Source: Candidatus Fredericiella danica
GTDB lineage: Bacteria; Chloroflexota; Anaerolineae; Caldilineales; Caldilineaceae
Direction: 5' to 3'
Assembly (NCBI GenBank): GCA_016713335.1
Contig: JADJPH010000042.1
Coordinates: forward strand, 1-52,962
Length of the DNA: 52,962 bases
This document shows positions 1-8,739 of this stretch, piece after piece; within the stretch, counting starts at the first letter, position 1; each line of letters opens with the position of its first letter. A model generated the notes under the pieces. That model worked only from the letters and a program-made list of their open reading frames with translations, did not search any database and was not told where the DNA came from. The position numbers and the translations under genes were made by a program.

Positions 1-1
1 G

Positions 2-499
2 GAGAAGTTGGCCCGGCGTGTTGCTGAGGCATACCACACGCAGACCGATCAACATCGCATCCAACTCGATTTCCCGGAATCGTTGCCACCCGTCTGGGGG
101 GATGAAGAGCGGTTGCGCCAGGTCCTCACCAACCTGGTGAGCAATGCGATCAAATATTCGCCTGACGGCGGCGTGATTCGCATCGGTGGCTGGCGTCATG
201 CCGGTGTTGCGCCCCATGAAGAGGGCGAGGCGCCGTTCCGCACGCCAAGCGACAATGTCGTCATCTATGTGGCCGATCAGGGGATTGGCATCCCTTCCAG
301 CGAACTGCCGCACATATTCGACCGCTACTATCGCGTCGATAGTTCGCTGCGGCGCAGCACAGCGGGCGCAGGCATCGGTCTCTTCCTGGTGCGATACATC
401 GTTGAGGCACATGGCGGGCGGATCTGGGCGAGCAGTGCGCCGGGTCGCGGGACGACGTTTTTCTTTACGGTGCCTGTCGAGCGCACTGAGTCAGCATAG
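2..499 (+). CDS. Sensor histidine kinase, C-terminal part (5' end outside window)
   Basis: Only the ATP-binding catalytic (HATPase_c) half of a two-component sensor kinase is in the window; the reading frame is open to the left edge, so the sensor and His-phosphoacceptor parts lie upstream. The ATP-lid motifs are all visible: an N box (ERLRQVLTNLVSNAIKYSP), a G1 box (VADQGIGIP), an F box (IFDRYYR) and a G2 box (GAGIGLFLVRYIVEAHGG). This arrangement is that of the PhoR/WalK-like orthodox kinases, which phosphorylate a partner response regulator. The partner is not visible here. The gene ends seven bases before the next ORF, so the phosphatase may be co-transcribed. What signal it senses cannot be told. 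Confidence 0.9.
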   Translation, partial: EKLARRVAEAYHTQTDQHRIQLDFPESLPPVWGDEERLRQVLTNLVSNAIKYSPDGGVIRIGGWRHAGVAPHEEGEAPFRTPSDNVVIYVADQGIGIPSSELPHIFDRYYRVDSSLRRSTAGAGIGLFLVRYIVEAHGGRIWASSAPGRGTTFFFTVPVERTESA

Positions 500-505
500 A
501 CTTTG

Positions 506-1041
506 ATGATGAGCTACGAACATCCGATCCCTGATTCCTATTGGGTCTTGCCGGGGCGTTTTTTAGCCGGGGAGTATCCCGGCTCCCGCATTGAGTCCGA
601 AATGGTGGCGAAGTTGACCACGCTATTGGACGTTGGCATCACTCGGTTTATTGACCTGACGGAAGAGGGCGAGTACGGTCTCCGGCCTATCAGGATGTTG
701 TGCAGCAACTCGGGGGGCTCCGTGCCCGCCAGGTGGAACATTACCGGTTTTCAATACCCGACATGGACACGCCAGCGCCGGTGGATCTGCGGCGCATTCT
801 CGACACAATTGACGCCGAATTAGGGGCAGGTGAAGTCCTTTACGTCCATTGCTTTGGTGGGATTGGGCGCACTGGGACCATAGTGGGTTGTCATCTGGTG
901 CGCAGCGGAATGGCCGGGCGCGACGCCATCGCCACGATTGCGGCACTCCGGCGTGAGATTCCGAATGGATGGCGCGCTTCACCGGAGACTGAAGCGCAGC
1001 GTAACCTGGTGCTGAGCTGGCACGAAAGCAAAGCGCGATGA
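506..1041 (+). CDS. Dual-specificity/tyrosine-type protein phosphatase (frame broken near 685)
   Basis: The signature loop HCFGGIGRTG (HCxxGxxRTG) at about 849-878 is that of cysteine-dependent dual-specificity protein phosphatases, with an upstream aspartate region (IPDMDTP) that fits the general-acid loop. The N-terminal half (PDSYWVLPGRFLAGEYPG) and the catalytic half are in different frames. Adding one C in the CC run near 685 restores a continuous protein of about 178 residues (reading GLRPYQDVVQQLGG across the junction). I treat it as one gene. Tandem ATG codons at 506 and 509 follow a TTG at 503; there is no clear Shine-Dalgarno, so the start is uncertain. Its stop overlaps the next start (ATGA at 1038-1041), implying translational coupling. 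Its substrate is unknown. Confidence 0.75.
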
Positions 1042-2212
1042 GTCCGTCACAAGGCGTTGAGCCAAGCGAGAACTCGCCCAGTGTGGGCGATGTGGTGCGC
1101 GTCACCTTTGACCGGCTCGCACCGAGCGGTGAGGCGATCGCACGGATGGCCGGGCTTGTCATCTTCACACCGCTTGGGGCGCCAGGCGACGATGCGGATG
1201 TACGCATCATTGAACGCAAACGCACGTTTGCACGTGGGCAACTTCTCCATGTACACCGGTCTGGTCCAATTCGGGTGACGCCCCGTTGTGCATACTTTGG
1301 CGTCTGCGGTGGGTGTGACTGGCAGCACATCACGTACGCCGACCAACTGCTTTGGAAAGCTGAAGTAGTCGCGGAGCAACTCGTGCGGCTCGGTCGATTT
1401 GCAGGCGTAACGGTCGAGCCCTGTATTCCAAGCCCGCTGCCCTATGGGTATCGCAATCATACGCGATTGGCGGTAGACGAGGCTCGGTTGGCAGGGTATC
1501 GCGCGGCCCGTTCACATGCCATTGTCCCTGTCGAGCGTTGCCCGGTCCTTGAGCCAGCGCTGGAGGCGGACCTGGCGGAGGCAGTCAAGGGTAAACTTGA
1601 CCTTGAGCCGGGCGACGAGGTCGAACTCAGGGGATGGGAAAACACCATTGCGATTGGGGCCGAAGTCTATCAAGTCTCGGATGGGGCATTCTTCCAGGCG
1701 AACAGCGGTGTGGCGGAGCGATTGGTCGAGGCGTTGTTGGCAAGCATGAAACTGGCGGGCGCCGAGCGCGTGCTGGAACTGTTCTGCGGGGTGGGGCTAT
1801 TCACGGTGCCAATGGCAAGGCGGGCGCGCCATGTGTTGGGCGTCGAAGGCAACCCTGCTGCGGTTGCGGATGCAAAAGCCAATCTCAAGCGCGCTGGGCT
1901 AGCGGATGTGGCGGCCGCAATGGCTGCTGATGTCAATAGTGCCTTGCGACGACGCACTATTCAGGACAGCCGGTGGGATATTATCGTGCTGGATCCTCCC
2001 GTACGGGCGTGGAGCCGGAAGCACTGGAGTCGCTGCTTCGATTGGCGGCGCCGCGCCTCTTCTATGTGTCATGTGAACCGGCAACGCTTGCACGTGATCT
2101 GCGCATTGTGTGCGACGCCGGCTACCAGCTTCAACAAGTGCAGCCCTTTGACATGTTCCCACAGACGCATCATGTCGAAGTGCTCGCTACGGCTGTTCGC
2201 ACAGCGGCTTGA
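1038..2212 (+). CDS. 23S rRNA/tRNA uracil-C5 methyltransferase, RlmD/TrmA family (frame broken near 2000)
   Basis: SAM-dependent RNA m5U methyltransferase. Order of parts: a TRAM RNA-binding domain (about residues 8-65), an iron-sulfur cysteine cluster (CAYFGVCGGC plus a later Cys in VERCPVL), and a Rossmann methyltransferase fold with LELFCGVGLFTVP and the DPP motif. After VLDPP the reading frame slips. The rest (RTGVEPEALESLLR, then FYVSCEPATLARDL with the catalytic Cys, then the HHVE end) continues one base out of frame. Adding one C to the CCC run at 1998-2000 rejoins the two parts, giving about 391 residues, usual for the family. RlmD, RlmCD and TrmA cannot be separated by eye. It overlaps the preceding phosphatase by 4 nt and the following opposite-strand gene tail-to-tail by 26 nt. 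Confidence 0.85.
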
Positions 2213-3152
2213 GCAGGCACTGATACTCGCGATAGGGCGTGAAACCGAATTTTCCGTAAAAATCTAGCAACATCGTCCAGTCAATGACGCAGCCGTTGAC
2301 ACCATTGTCGTGAAGGCGGCGGAGCGCTGCGTCCAGCAGGTAGGCGCCCATGCCCTGGCCCCGACGCGACTCAGCGACGCCGATGGAACCGACATGGCCC
2401 CACGGCCGGGGTAGGCGATACGGGAAATAGCGTTCGATCGGCCGGAGCGAATCCTCAAAGGTCACCAGACAACACCCCTGCACGCCATGTTCTGTCCACA
2501 AAAGCATAAAATCTGACAGCCGTTCACCGGCAGCAAAGAGTGCTTCCGCGTCGTAGCGCCAGCGACCACAGAATTCGCGGCGAAGGAAATCGAGGATGAG
2601 TGGCTCCTGCCCAGGTTGGGCCGGGCGCACGGCGGCCGGCACCTCGCGGACGCACGGTGGTGTGGCGTAGTGGGCAAGATTGGCGGCGACATCGCAGGTC
2701 GTGTATTCAACGCTGTAACCGCGATGCATGAAGAAGTCGGTCAGTCCTAGCGAAGTGGCGATGCCAGGTGCAAAGGGGCGCAGACCTGCGCCGAGTCTGG
2801 CGAACTCAGCGCCATGTGCGCACAACCAGTTTTCGGCCCATTCGAGCAGGGTGGAGCCAAAGTTGGTGTTGCGATGGGCTGGATCGACGGCCAGTGCATC
2901 AACCCAGCCCTCACTTGCTGAATTCAATTCGGGTTCGTCATGCACCATGCTGGTCAAGACAAATGCAACGGGCATGCCGTCATGGACGACAAAACGGCCG
3001 GCCTGTTCGGCGTGCGGCAGCGGCCGCGTGTTGTACTCGACCAGACGTTCGGACACGCTCATGTCTTGACCGAAGCTGGCATTCCAGAGTTGCGCGATGG
3101 CACGGAGATGAAGGTGGTTGGCGTGATCAAATTGGGCGAGCTCAATGGTCAT
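2187..3152 (-). CDS. Tandem GNAT-type N-acetyltransferase
   Basis: A 321-residue protein with two GNAT (Gcn5-related) acetyltransferase modules. The first spans about residues 1-155, with the acetyl-CoA binding region DALAVDPAHRNTNFGSTLL. The second spans about 170-315, with GSIGVAESRRGQGMGAYLL, a canonical V-x-x-x-x-R-G-x-G-x-G/A loop, and a typical FYGKFGF end. In the first module the R/Q-x-x-G-x-G/A loop is degenerate (HRNTNFGS), so only the second may be catalytic. The acceptor substrate is unknown. The start codon overlaps the stop of the upstream amidase gene by one base (TGATG on the minus strand), so the two are translationally coupled. The coupling could point to a cell-wall amino sugar or peptide substrate, which is inference. 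Confidence 0.85.
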   Translation of the reverse strand: MTIELAQFDHANHLHLRAIAQLWNASFGQDMSVSERLVEYNTRPLPHAEQAGRFVVHDGMPVAFVLTSMVHDEPELNSASEGWVDALAVDPAHRNTNFGSTLLEWAENWLCAHGAEFARLGAGLRPFAPGIATSLGLTDFFMHRGYSVEYTTCDVAANLAHYATPPCVREVPAAVRPAQPGQEPLILDFLRREFCGRWRYDAEALFAAGERLSDFMLLWTEHGVQGCCLVTFEDSLRPIERYFPYRLPRPWGHVGSIGVAESRRGQGMGAYLLDAALRRLHDNGVNGCVIDWTMLLDFYGKFGFTPYREYQCLLKPLCEQP

Positions 3153-3883
3153 CAGTTCGTTGGCTTTCCATTGCCCGCCAGGAAGCAGATCAGGCTGTCT
3201 GCCACGCCCTTCGCCGGCAGTTCAGGCTGGTAGACAAGCAACTCATGGTCACCACCCAAAAAGCCCAATTCGATGATGGCGGCCGGTGTCTGTGGGTTGA
3301 TCTGGCGGAAAGCGTGATACTCGGTCATGTCGTGCGTGACTGTGTTTGGGTGATGGGCAAGACCGGTGGCTGCTGGGTACTTCTGATCAATGCAGGCAAG
3401 CAATTCGTCGTCCAGTTCCGGCACCTGCGTACCAGAGTAGTAGGCGGCCTTGTAACCCGTCTCGTCGATGCAACTGTCGGCGTGGATGCTGAGCATGGCA
3501 TCCACCTTCAGGTCATCCAAAAGGGCGTCAAATTCGCGTAGAATCTCAACGGTGGCGCCCGCTCGGCGGAGCCGTTCGGCTGCCAATTCCGCCACTTTGG
3601 CGTTGATGTCCGCTTCACGGATGGTGGCCTGACCGCTTTCATCCTCACACACGGCCCCGGAGTCGTAGCCGGCATGTCCGCTGATCAGTGCGATGTGCTT
3701 ACCCCACGCACCGCCGACCACGCCCTGGAGCGGCAGTCCGTTTGCGTCAGGCGCGCCGATTCCCGCCGTCCGGGCAACGATGATGCCGATGCCGGTCAGC
3801 GCCAATAGAAAGACAAGAATGAAAATTCGTTGCACCCTGACCACCGCGCGATGGCGCACAGTTCCGGGCTGCCTTCTTGCCAT
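3152..3883 (-). CDS. N-acetylmuramoyl-L-alanine amidase (Amidase_3 family), membrane-anchored
   Basis: Zinc-dependent peptidoglycan amidase, predicted to cut the bond between N-acetylmuramic acid and L-alanine in the cell wall. A single hydrophobic segment near residues 17-37 is an uncleaved anchor or signal. The metal-ligand pattern of the family is present: His in LISGHAG, Glu in READINAK, His in MLSIHAD, and the catalytic Glu in AAIIELGFLGG. At 243 residues it is a single catalytic domain with no binding repeats. It begins six bases after the carboxyltransferase gene ends and overlaps the acetyltransferase start, so the three minus-strand genes probably form one transcript, although they share no obvious pathway. 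Confidence 0.88.
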   Translation of the reverse strand: MARRQPGTVRHRAVVRVQRIFILVFLLALTGIGIIVARTAGIGAPDANGLPLQGVVGGAWGKHIALISGHAGYDSGAVCEDESGQATIREADINAKVAELAAERLRRAGATVEILREFDALLDDLKVDAMLSIHADSCIDETGYKAAYYSGTQVPELDDELLACIDQKYPAATGLAHHPNTVTHDMTEYHAFRQINPQTPAAIIELGFLGGDHELLVYQPELPAKGVADSLICFLAGNGKPTN

Positions 3884-3889
3884 AGATGC

Positions 3890-5498
3890 CTACATCCGAA
3901 AGACACCGTACTGAGTGGAGCCGATCGGTGCATTCAGGCAGGCCGAGAGCGCAAGCCCCAGGACCGATCGCGTTTCCAGCGGATCAAGGATGCCGTCATC
4001 CCAGAGCCGCGCCGTTGCATAATAGGGGCTGCCCTCGCGTTCGTACTTCTCCAGGGTCGGCCGCTTGAACTCCGCCTGCGCTTCTGGGGTCAACTGTGGC
4101 TCACCCAGGCGCGCCAGTTGATCCTGTTTGACCGTGAGCAGCACGTTCGCCGCCTGCTCGCCCCCCATCACAGAGATGCGTGCATTGGGCCACATCCACA
4201 GAAAGCGCGGGGCATAGGCCCGGCCACACATGCCGTAGTTGCCGGCGCCGAAGGATCCCAATGATCACCGTCAACTTCGGCACCTGGGCATTGGCGACGG
4301 CATGCACCATTTTGGCCCCGTCCCTGGCGATGCCGGCGGCCTCATACTCCTTGCCGATCATGAAGCCGGTGATGTTTTGCAAAAATAATAGCGGAATCTG
4401 TCGTGATGTGCAAAGCTCAATGAAATGGGCGCCCTTCAAGGCAGCTTCGCCGAATAACACGCCGTTGTTGGCGATGATGCCGATGGGGTAACCATAGATA
4501 TGTGCAAAGCCGCAGACAAGTGTGTCGCCGTAAAGGGCTTTGAATTCGCGCATGCGGCTACCGTCAACGATGCGGGCAATGATCTCACGCACATCGTAGC
4601 CAACCTTGAACGAGGTTGGGAGCACGCCATAGATTTCGGCGGGATCATAGAGTGGGTCTGCCGGCGGCGCCACGTCCAGCGTCACATGTTTTTGCCGGTT
4701 GAGCGTGGCGACAATGGATCGTACAATTTCGAGGGCGTGCAGATCGTCGTTGGCGTAGTAGTCGGCCACTCCTGATCGGCGCGTGTGAACGTTGGCGCCG
4801 CCCAGTTCTTCGGCGGTCACATCGATGCCCGTCGCTGCCTTGACCAGCGGTGGACCGCCGAGAAAGATGGTGCCTGTACCGGCAACGATGATCGTTTCGT
4901 CGCTCATGGCCGGCACATAGGCGCCGCCCGCAGTGCACGAACCCATCACGGCGGCGATCTGGGGGATGCCGGCCGCGCTCATGACGGCCTGGTTGTAGAA
5001 GATGCGCCCAAAGTCGTCGACGTCTGGAAAGACCTCGTCCTGCATGGGCAGGAATGCGCCGCCCGAGTCAACAAGATAGATGCATGGCAACTGATTTTCG
5101 AGGGCGACCTGCTGGGCGCGCAGGTGTTTCTTGACGGTCAGTGGGTAATAGGCGCCACCCTTCACAGTGGCGTCGTTTGCCACCAGCATACATTCGCGGC
5201 CGGAAACGCGGCCGATGCCGGTGATGATGCCGGCCGAGGGGGCGTCCCCATGATACAGTTCCCATGCGGCCAGTGCAGACAATTCAAGAAACGGCGAGCC
5301 GGGGTCGAGCAGCCGGTCGATGCGGTCGCGTACAAAGAGTTTGCCCTGATCGGCATGGCGTTTTTGTTGGGAAGGGCCGCCGCCCTGGCGCACCTGCGCC
5401 AACCGCACCCGTAGTTCTGCGGCAAGCGCCTCGTGATGGGCTGCGTTGCGGACAAATTCATCGGCTGTTGGATTGATGGCAGATTCTAGCACGTCCAT
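3890..5498 (-). CDS. mccB: Acyl-CoA carboxylase carboxyltransferase subunit, methylcrotonyl-CoA type (frame broken near 4260)
   Basis: Biotin-dependent carboxyltransferase beta subunit. It transfers CO2 from carboxybiotin to an acyl-CoA, most like 3-methylcrotonyl-CoA carboxylase of leucine breakdown. The usual crotonase-type N and C halves are present (VMGSCTAGGAYVPAMSDE; LQNITGFMIGKEYE; GNYGMCGRAYAPRFLWMWPN; ARISVMGGEQAA). The frame changes at VIIG/SFGAG. The family reads GGSFGAGNYGMCGRAY, so restoring two Gs to the GGG run at about 4258-4260 joins the halves into about 536 residues. ATG 5498 (MDVLESAINP) is preferred over the longer upstream reading because it matches the family length. 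No biotin carboxylase or biotin carrier gene is in the window. The gene is divergent from methylmalonyl-CoA mutase. Confidence 0.88.
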
Positions 5499-5546
5499 AT
5501 AGGCGCTCGATTCGGTCGAAGTTCGTTTGCGCGCGTTGTCTGTTCG

Positions 5547-5577
5547 ATTATAGCCAATCACACAGAATGTGTATGAT
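5547..5577 (-). promoter_or_regulatory. Candidate promoter -10 and inverted repeat upstream of the carboxyltransferase
   Basis: On the minus strand a perfect TATAAT (5547-5552) lies about 49 nt upstream of the carboxyltransferase ATG. The matching -35 is weak. Just upstream is a short inverted repeat, ACACA-GAA-TGTGT (about 5560-5572), in the 162-bp divergent spacer shared with the mutase gene. It is placed where a regulator could act on both genes. The -10 is seen; the operator role is inferred. Confidence 0.4.
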
Positions 5578-5660
5578 CCGTGCGCGTTCTCTTGCGATCT
5601 ATCAGGTTGTTGCACCTGTTATCCTGTTGTGAGAAGTCACTCGATTCGCGGAGGTTCGAT

Positions 5661-7346
5661 ATGCCATTGTTTGATCCAACTGCGTTGGCGAACTTGCAGC
5701 AAGAGTGGATGCATTGGGAAGCGGCGCGTGGCCGCGCCGGCGAACAGTTGCCGGAGCGGCGCCCTGAATTCACCACAATGTCAGGGGTCCCGATCGCAGG
5801 ACTCTTTACGCCGCTTGATCTTGCGGACTCCGAATACGACCGTGACCTGGGATTGCCCGGCGAGTATCCCTTTACGCGCGGGGTGCATGCCACGGGGTAC
5901 CGCGGCAGATTGTGGACGATGCGCATGTTTGCCGGCTTTGGCACGGCTGAAGAGACGAACCTCCGCTTCAAGTATCTGCTGGCGCATGGACAGACTGGAT
6001 TGTCGGTGGCCTTTGACATGCCGACGCTTTATGGGTATGACACGGACGCGCCTGAGGCTGAAGGCGAATTTGGCCGGTGCGGGGTCGCGGTCTCTTCATT
6101 GGCGGACATGGAGGTGCTACTTGCCGATCTCCCGCTGGCTGACATCACGACCTCAATGACGATCAATAGCCCCGCAGCGATCATCTGGGCCATGTATATT
6201 GTCGCGGCCGAGAAGCGCGGCATCGTGCGCGCCCGGCTGGGTGGCACCTTGCAGAACGACATCCTGAAAGAATATATCGCACAAAAGGAGTTCATTTTTC
6301 CCCCGCAGCCTTCCATGCGGCTGCTGACCGACACGGTGGAGTTTGCTGCGCGAGAAATGCCGCTATGGAACCCGATCTCCGTCTCCGGCTATCACATCCG
6401 CGAGGCAGGCGCCACCGCCGCACAAGAATTGGCGTTTACGCTGGCGGACGGCTTTGAGTATGTACGGTGGGCGATTCGTCGCGGTCTGAGCGTCGACGCG
6501 TTTGCGCCGCGTATCTCGTTCTTCTTCAACGCACATAACGACTTCTTTGAGGAGATTGCCAAATATCGTGCGGCAAGGCGGATCTGGGCGCGTGAAATGA
6601 AGGAAACTTTCGGCGCAGAGAACCCACGTTCATGGCTGCTGCGTTTTCATACGCAGACCGCCGGCGCCAGTTTGACTGCCCAACAGCCACTGAACAACGT
6701 GGCACGCGTGGCGATGCAGGCGCTGGCCGCAGTGCTTGGTGGCACGCAAAGCCTACACACAAACTCATTAGATGAGGCCCTTGCCCTGCCCAGTGAAGAA
6801 GCGGTGACGGTGGCGCTGCGCACGCAGCAGATCATTGCCAACGAAAGCGGCGTGACCAACACGGTCGATCCGCTTGGCGGCTCCTACTTTGTTGAAGCGC
6901 TGACCGACGAACTTGAGCGTCAGGCGTACGGCTATTTTCGCCGGATTGACGAGCAGGGTGGTGTGTTGAGGGCGATTGAGGAGGGGTATTTCCAACGTGA
7001 AATCACCGAGTCAGCGGTCCGGTACCAACGCGAAGTGGAGAGCAGGCGCCGCATCATTGTTGGCGTCAACGACTATGTCAGCGGTGAGGCGCAGCCGGTG
7101 CCGCTCTTGCGGATGGATGTCGAGGGTTATCATAGGCAACTGCAGCGGCTGGCCGAGGTGCGCGCCCAGCGCGATCCGGAGACCGTGCGCATGCGGCTGG
7201 ATGAACTGGCCGCGGCGGCGCAGAGCAACAACGCCAATCTGATGGCGCCGATTCTGGCTGCGGTGCACGCTTACTCCACCCTGCAGGAGATGATGGATGT
7301 CCTGCGCCGGGTGTGGGGTGTCTATGAGGAACCGGTGATCCTGTGA
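5661..7346 (+). CDS. Methylmalonyl-CoA mutase catalytic subunit lacking the B12-binding domain
   Basis: Catalytic TIM-barrel subunit of the methylmalonyl-CoA mutase family (acyl-CoA mutase large subunit), interconverting methylmalonyl-CoA and succinyl-CoA or a related acyl-CoA pair. Recognisable stretches are SVAFDMPTLYGYDTDAP, TSMTINSPAAIIWAMYI, GTLQNDILKEYIAQKEFIFPP, SISGYH-like VSGYHIREAGA and QTAGASLTAQQP. The 561-residue product ends at VWGVYEEPVIL. The cobalamin-binding domain with its DxHxxG motif is absent, so a separate small subunit must exist elsewhere, as in archaeal and many Chloroflexota mutases. ATG 5661 is chosen because GGAGG (5650-5654) sits seven bases upstream. Isobutyryl-CoA or ethylmalonyl-CoA mutase is possible. 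The stop overlaps the next start by 4 nt. Confidence 0.9.
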   Translation: MPLFDPTALANLQQEWMHWEAARGRAGEQLPERRPEFTTMSGVPIAGLFTPLDLADSEYDRDLGLPGEYPFTRGVHATGYRGRLWTMRMFAGFGTAEETNLRFKYLLAHGQTGLSVAFDMPTLYGYDTDAPEAEGEFGRCGVAVSSLADMEVLLADLPLADITTSMTINSPAAIIWAMYIVAAEKRGIVRARLGGTLQNDILKEYIAQKEFIFPPQPSMRLLTDTVEFAAREMPLWNPISVSGYHIREAGATAAQELAFTLADGFEYVRWAIRRGLSVDAFAPRISFFFNAHNDFFEEIAKYRAARRIWAREMKETFGAENPRSWLLRFHTQTAGASLTAQQPLNNVARVAMQALAAVLGGTQSLHTNSLDEALALPSEEAVTVALRTQQIIANESGVTNTVDPLGGSYFVEALTDELERQAYGYFRRIDEQGGVLRAIEEGYFQREITESAVRYQREVESRRRIIVGVNDYVSGEAQPVPLLRMDVEGYHRQLQRLAEVRAQRDPETVRMRLDELAAAAQSNNANLMAPILAAVHAYSTLQEMMDVLRRVWGVYEEPVIL

Positions 7347-8017
7347 GCGCCTTTACGAGCTTTCATGAGCCGGGTTTTTGGCTGGTGGCGGCGATTTTGC
7401 TGGGTATCGTGGTGGCGGCAGCCTGGTTCGTTGTGCGCACAGCCTGGCGCATGTGGATGGTCATTGCCTATTGGCTGGGGATTCCCTACCTTGCCTTGCT
7501 GACCGGCGCCGTTTCGCCGCGTTTGATGGGGGTGCAATTCCTGGATTGGCCAATCACGTTTCGCCTGGGGGTGGGTCTTATTATAGGCCTGTTGGTATTG
7601 GTGATGGTGGCGCGATTGGTCTTGCAGCCATCGGCAGACGACCACAGCGTCGGGACGGCGCCCCCAACGATCTGGCTGGTTGCACTGGCGACGGTCGGAC
7701 TGTGTGGTGCGGAGCAACTATTCTGGTGCTTTTTGCGCGGTGCGCTGTGGGAACTACTCTTGTCGGTCACCGTCGTCGCGTTGCCGGCGTATTGGGCGGT
7801 CTGGTTGGCGGCGCTGCTTGCACTGCCCCTGACCATCGCTGTCCATGGCGGCGCTTCCTGGCGTGTACTGGCCGTGGGGGCGCTGGTTGTGACCAGCGTT
7901 GTCTTCTTCTACACACGCAACTTTTGGCTCTGCTGGTTTGTGCATGCCGTGCTCTGGATGGTGCTGGCGCGTTTTGCCCGCCGTGGGGGAAGATCCGATC
8001 GGATCGCGCTAGCGTGA
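7343..8017 (+). CDS. Polytopic membrane protein of unknown function
   Basis: A 224-residue protein with about six to seven hydrophobic segments and very short loops, hence an integral inner-membrane protein. No catalytic motif or family was recognised. It starts with GTG inside the mutase stop (GTGA, 7343-7346), so it is translated together with the mutase. There is a glutamate inside a predicted helix (LCGAEQLFWCFLRGALWELL), which resembles helices of CAAX-protease-like membrane proteins, but the full EExxxR signature is not visible. The C-terminus is basic. The close coupling is the only functional hint. Confidence 0.65.
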   Translation: MSAFTSFHEPGFWLVAAILLGIVVAAAWFVVRTAWRMWMVIAYWLGIPYLALLTGAVSPRLMGVQFLDWPITFRLGVGLIIGLLVLVMVARLVLQPSADDHSVGTAPPTIWLVALATVGLCGAEQLFWCFLRGALWELLLSVTVVALPAYWAVWLAALLALPLTIAVHGGASWRVLAVGALVVTSVVFFYTRNFWLCWFVHAVLWMVLARFARRGGRSDRIALA

Positions 8018-8088
8018 CCGCGCGGACAAAGGCGAGAGCAAGGAAACAAGCCCCGCAGGCCAGCCGCAAAGGAAGACGCAAGAGGAGG

Positions 8089-8268
8089 GATTCTCCCGCC
8101 AAGCCGCCAAGCCGCAAAGGAAAGACGCAAGGAGATTCTCCCGCCAAGCCGCCAAGCCGCAAAAGAAAGACGCAAGGAGATTCTCCCGCCAAGCCGCCAA
8201 GCCGCAAAGGCGCAAAGAAAAGGCAAAAGGAGATTCTCCCGCAGGGACGCTGGGACGCAGGGAAATGC
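8089..8268. repeat. 45-bp tandem repeat (three units plus a degenerate fourth)
   Basis: Units begin at 8089, 8134 and 8179, each starting with GATTCTCCCGCCAAGCCGCC. Units 1 and 2 differ at one base. Unit 3 carries an 8-bp expansion, and a partial fourth begins at 8232. Within each unit CCGCCAAG is itself repeated. The array lies in the 357-bp spacer between two convergent genes. Reading frames across it are Lys/Pro/Arg-rich low-complexity shadows with no start signals, so I call it non-coding. Confidence 0.85.
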
Positions 8269-8309
8269 GAGGAGGAAGATGGGAGATCACCACAGAGTCG
8301 ATGCATAAA

Positions 8310-8337
8310 AAATGCGACAACCGAAGTCATCGCATTT
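8310..8337 (-). terminator. Rho-independent terminator of the small membrane protein gene
   Basis: On the minus strand AAATGCGA and TCGCATTT (8330-8337 and 8310-8317) form an 8-bp stem with a 12-nt loop, followed directly by a run of Ts. It lies 38 nt past the stop at 8375. Confidence 0.75.
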
Positions 8338-8374
8338 AGAGCTTTTGAGTTGGCGAGGTCGGGCGTGCAGCGGC

Positions 8375-8602
8375 CTAGATGAAGAAGCCCAGGATGATGA
8401 TGATCAGGAACAACGAGCCGGATACGATCAGGAGGCGGCGCAGGTCGCGTAAGACATAATCATAGTCATGGCGCCAAACTTCAGCGCCATCTGCTTTCGC
8501 TGCCACTGGTTGCGGGGCGGCGGCTGGGGTTGGCGCACTCTTGGTCGCGGCCGGTTGGGACGCATTGGTGCTCTTGCGGCTCGGCTGGTTCTTTGCGGCC
8601 AT
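8375..8602 (-). CDS. Small tail-anchored membrane protein, unknown function
   Basis: A 75-residue protein. The first 40 residues are a Lys/Ala/Pro/Ser/Thr-rich, probably disordered segment. A charged stretch follows (EVWRHDYDYVLRDLRRLL), then one C-terminal transmembrane helix (LIVSGSLFLIIIILGFFI) ending the protein. GGAGAG lies a few bases before the ATG and a clear terminator lies downstream, so it is a real stand-alone gene. It resembles small unnamed proteins I associate with Chloroflexota, but no function is recognised. Confidence 0.7.
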   Translation of the reverse strand: MAAKNQPSRKSTNASQPAATKSAPTPAAAPQPVAAKADGAEVWRHDYDYVLRDLRRLLIVSGSLFLIIIILGFFI

Positions 8603-8739
8603 CTTGACTCTCCGATTCCACGATTAAAAGCCGAACATGCAGCGATTCGGCAGCGTAAACAATTTAACAGGCTGATTATATGCCAACCGTGGCCGGCTGC
8701 AAACTTTTGAAGGCGGGCGTTCTCACTGAGTACACCGGG

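Noticed and set aside
8089..8268. CRISPR array
   Set aside because: Repeats are head-to-tail without variable spacers, and no cas genes are present.
7378..8382. A 334-codon plus-strand ORF running through the 45-bp repeats
   Set aside because: Its first half is a frame shadow of the membrane protein gene, and its second half is repetitive Lys/Pro/Arg from the tandem array.
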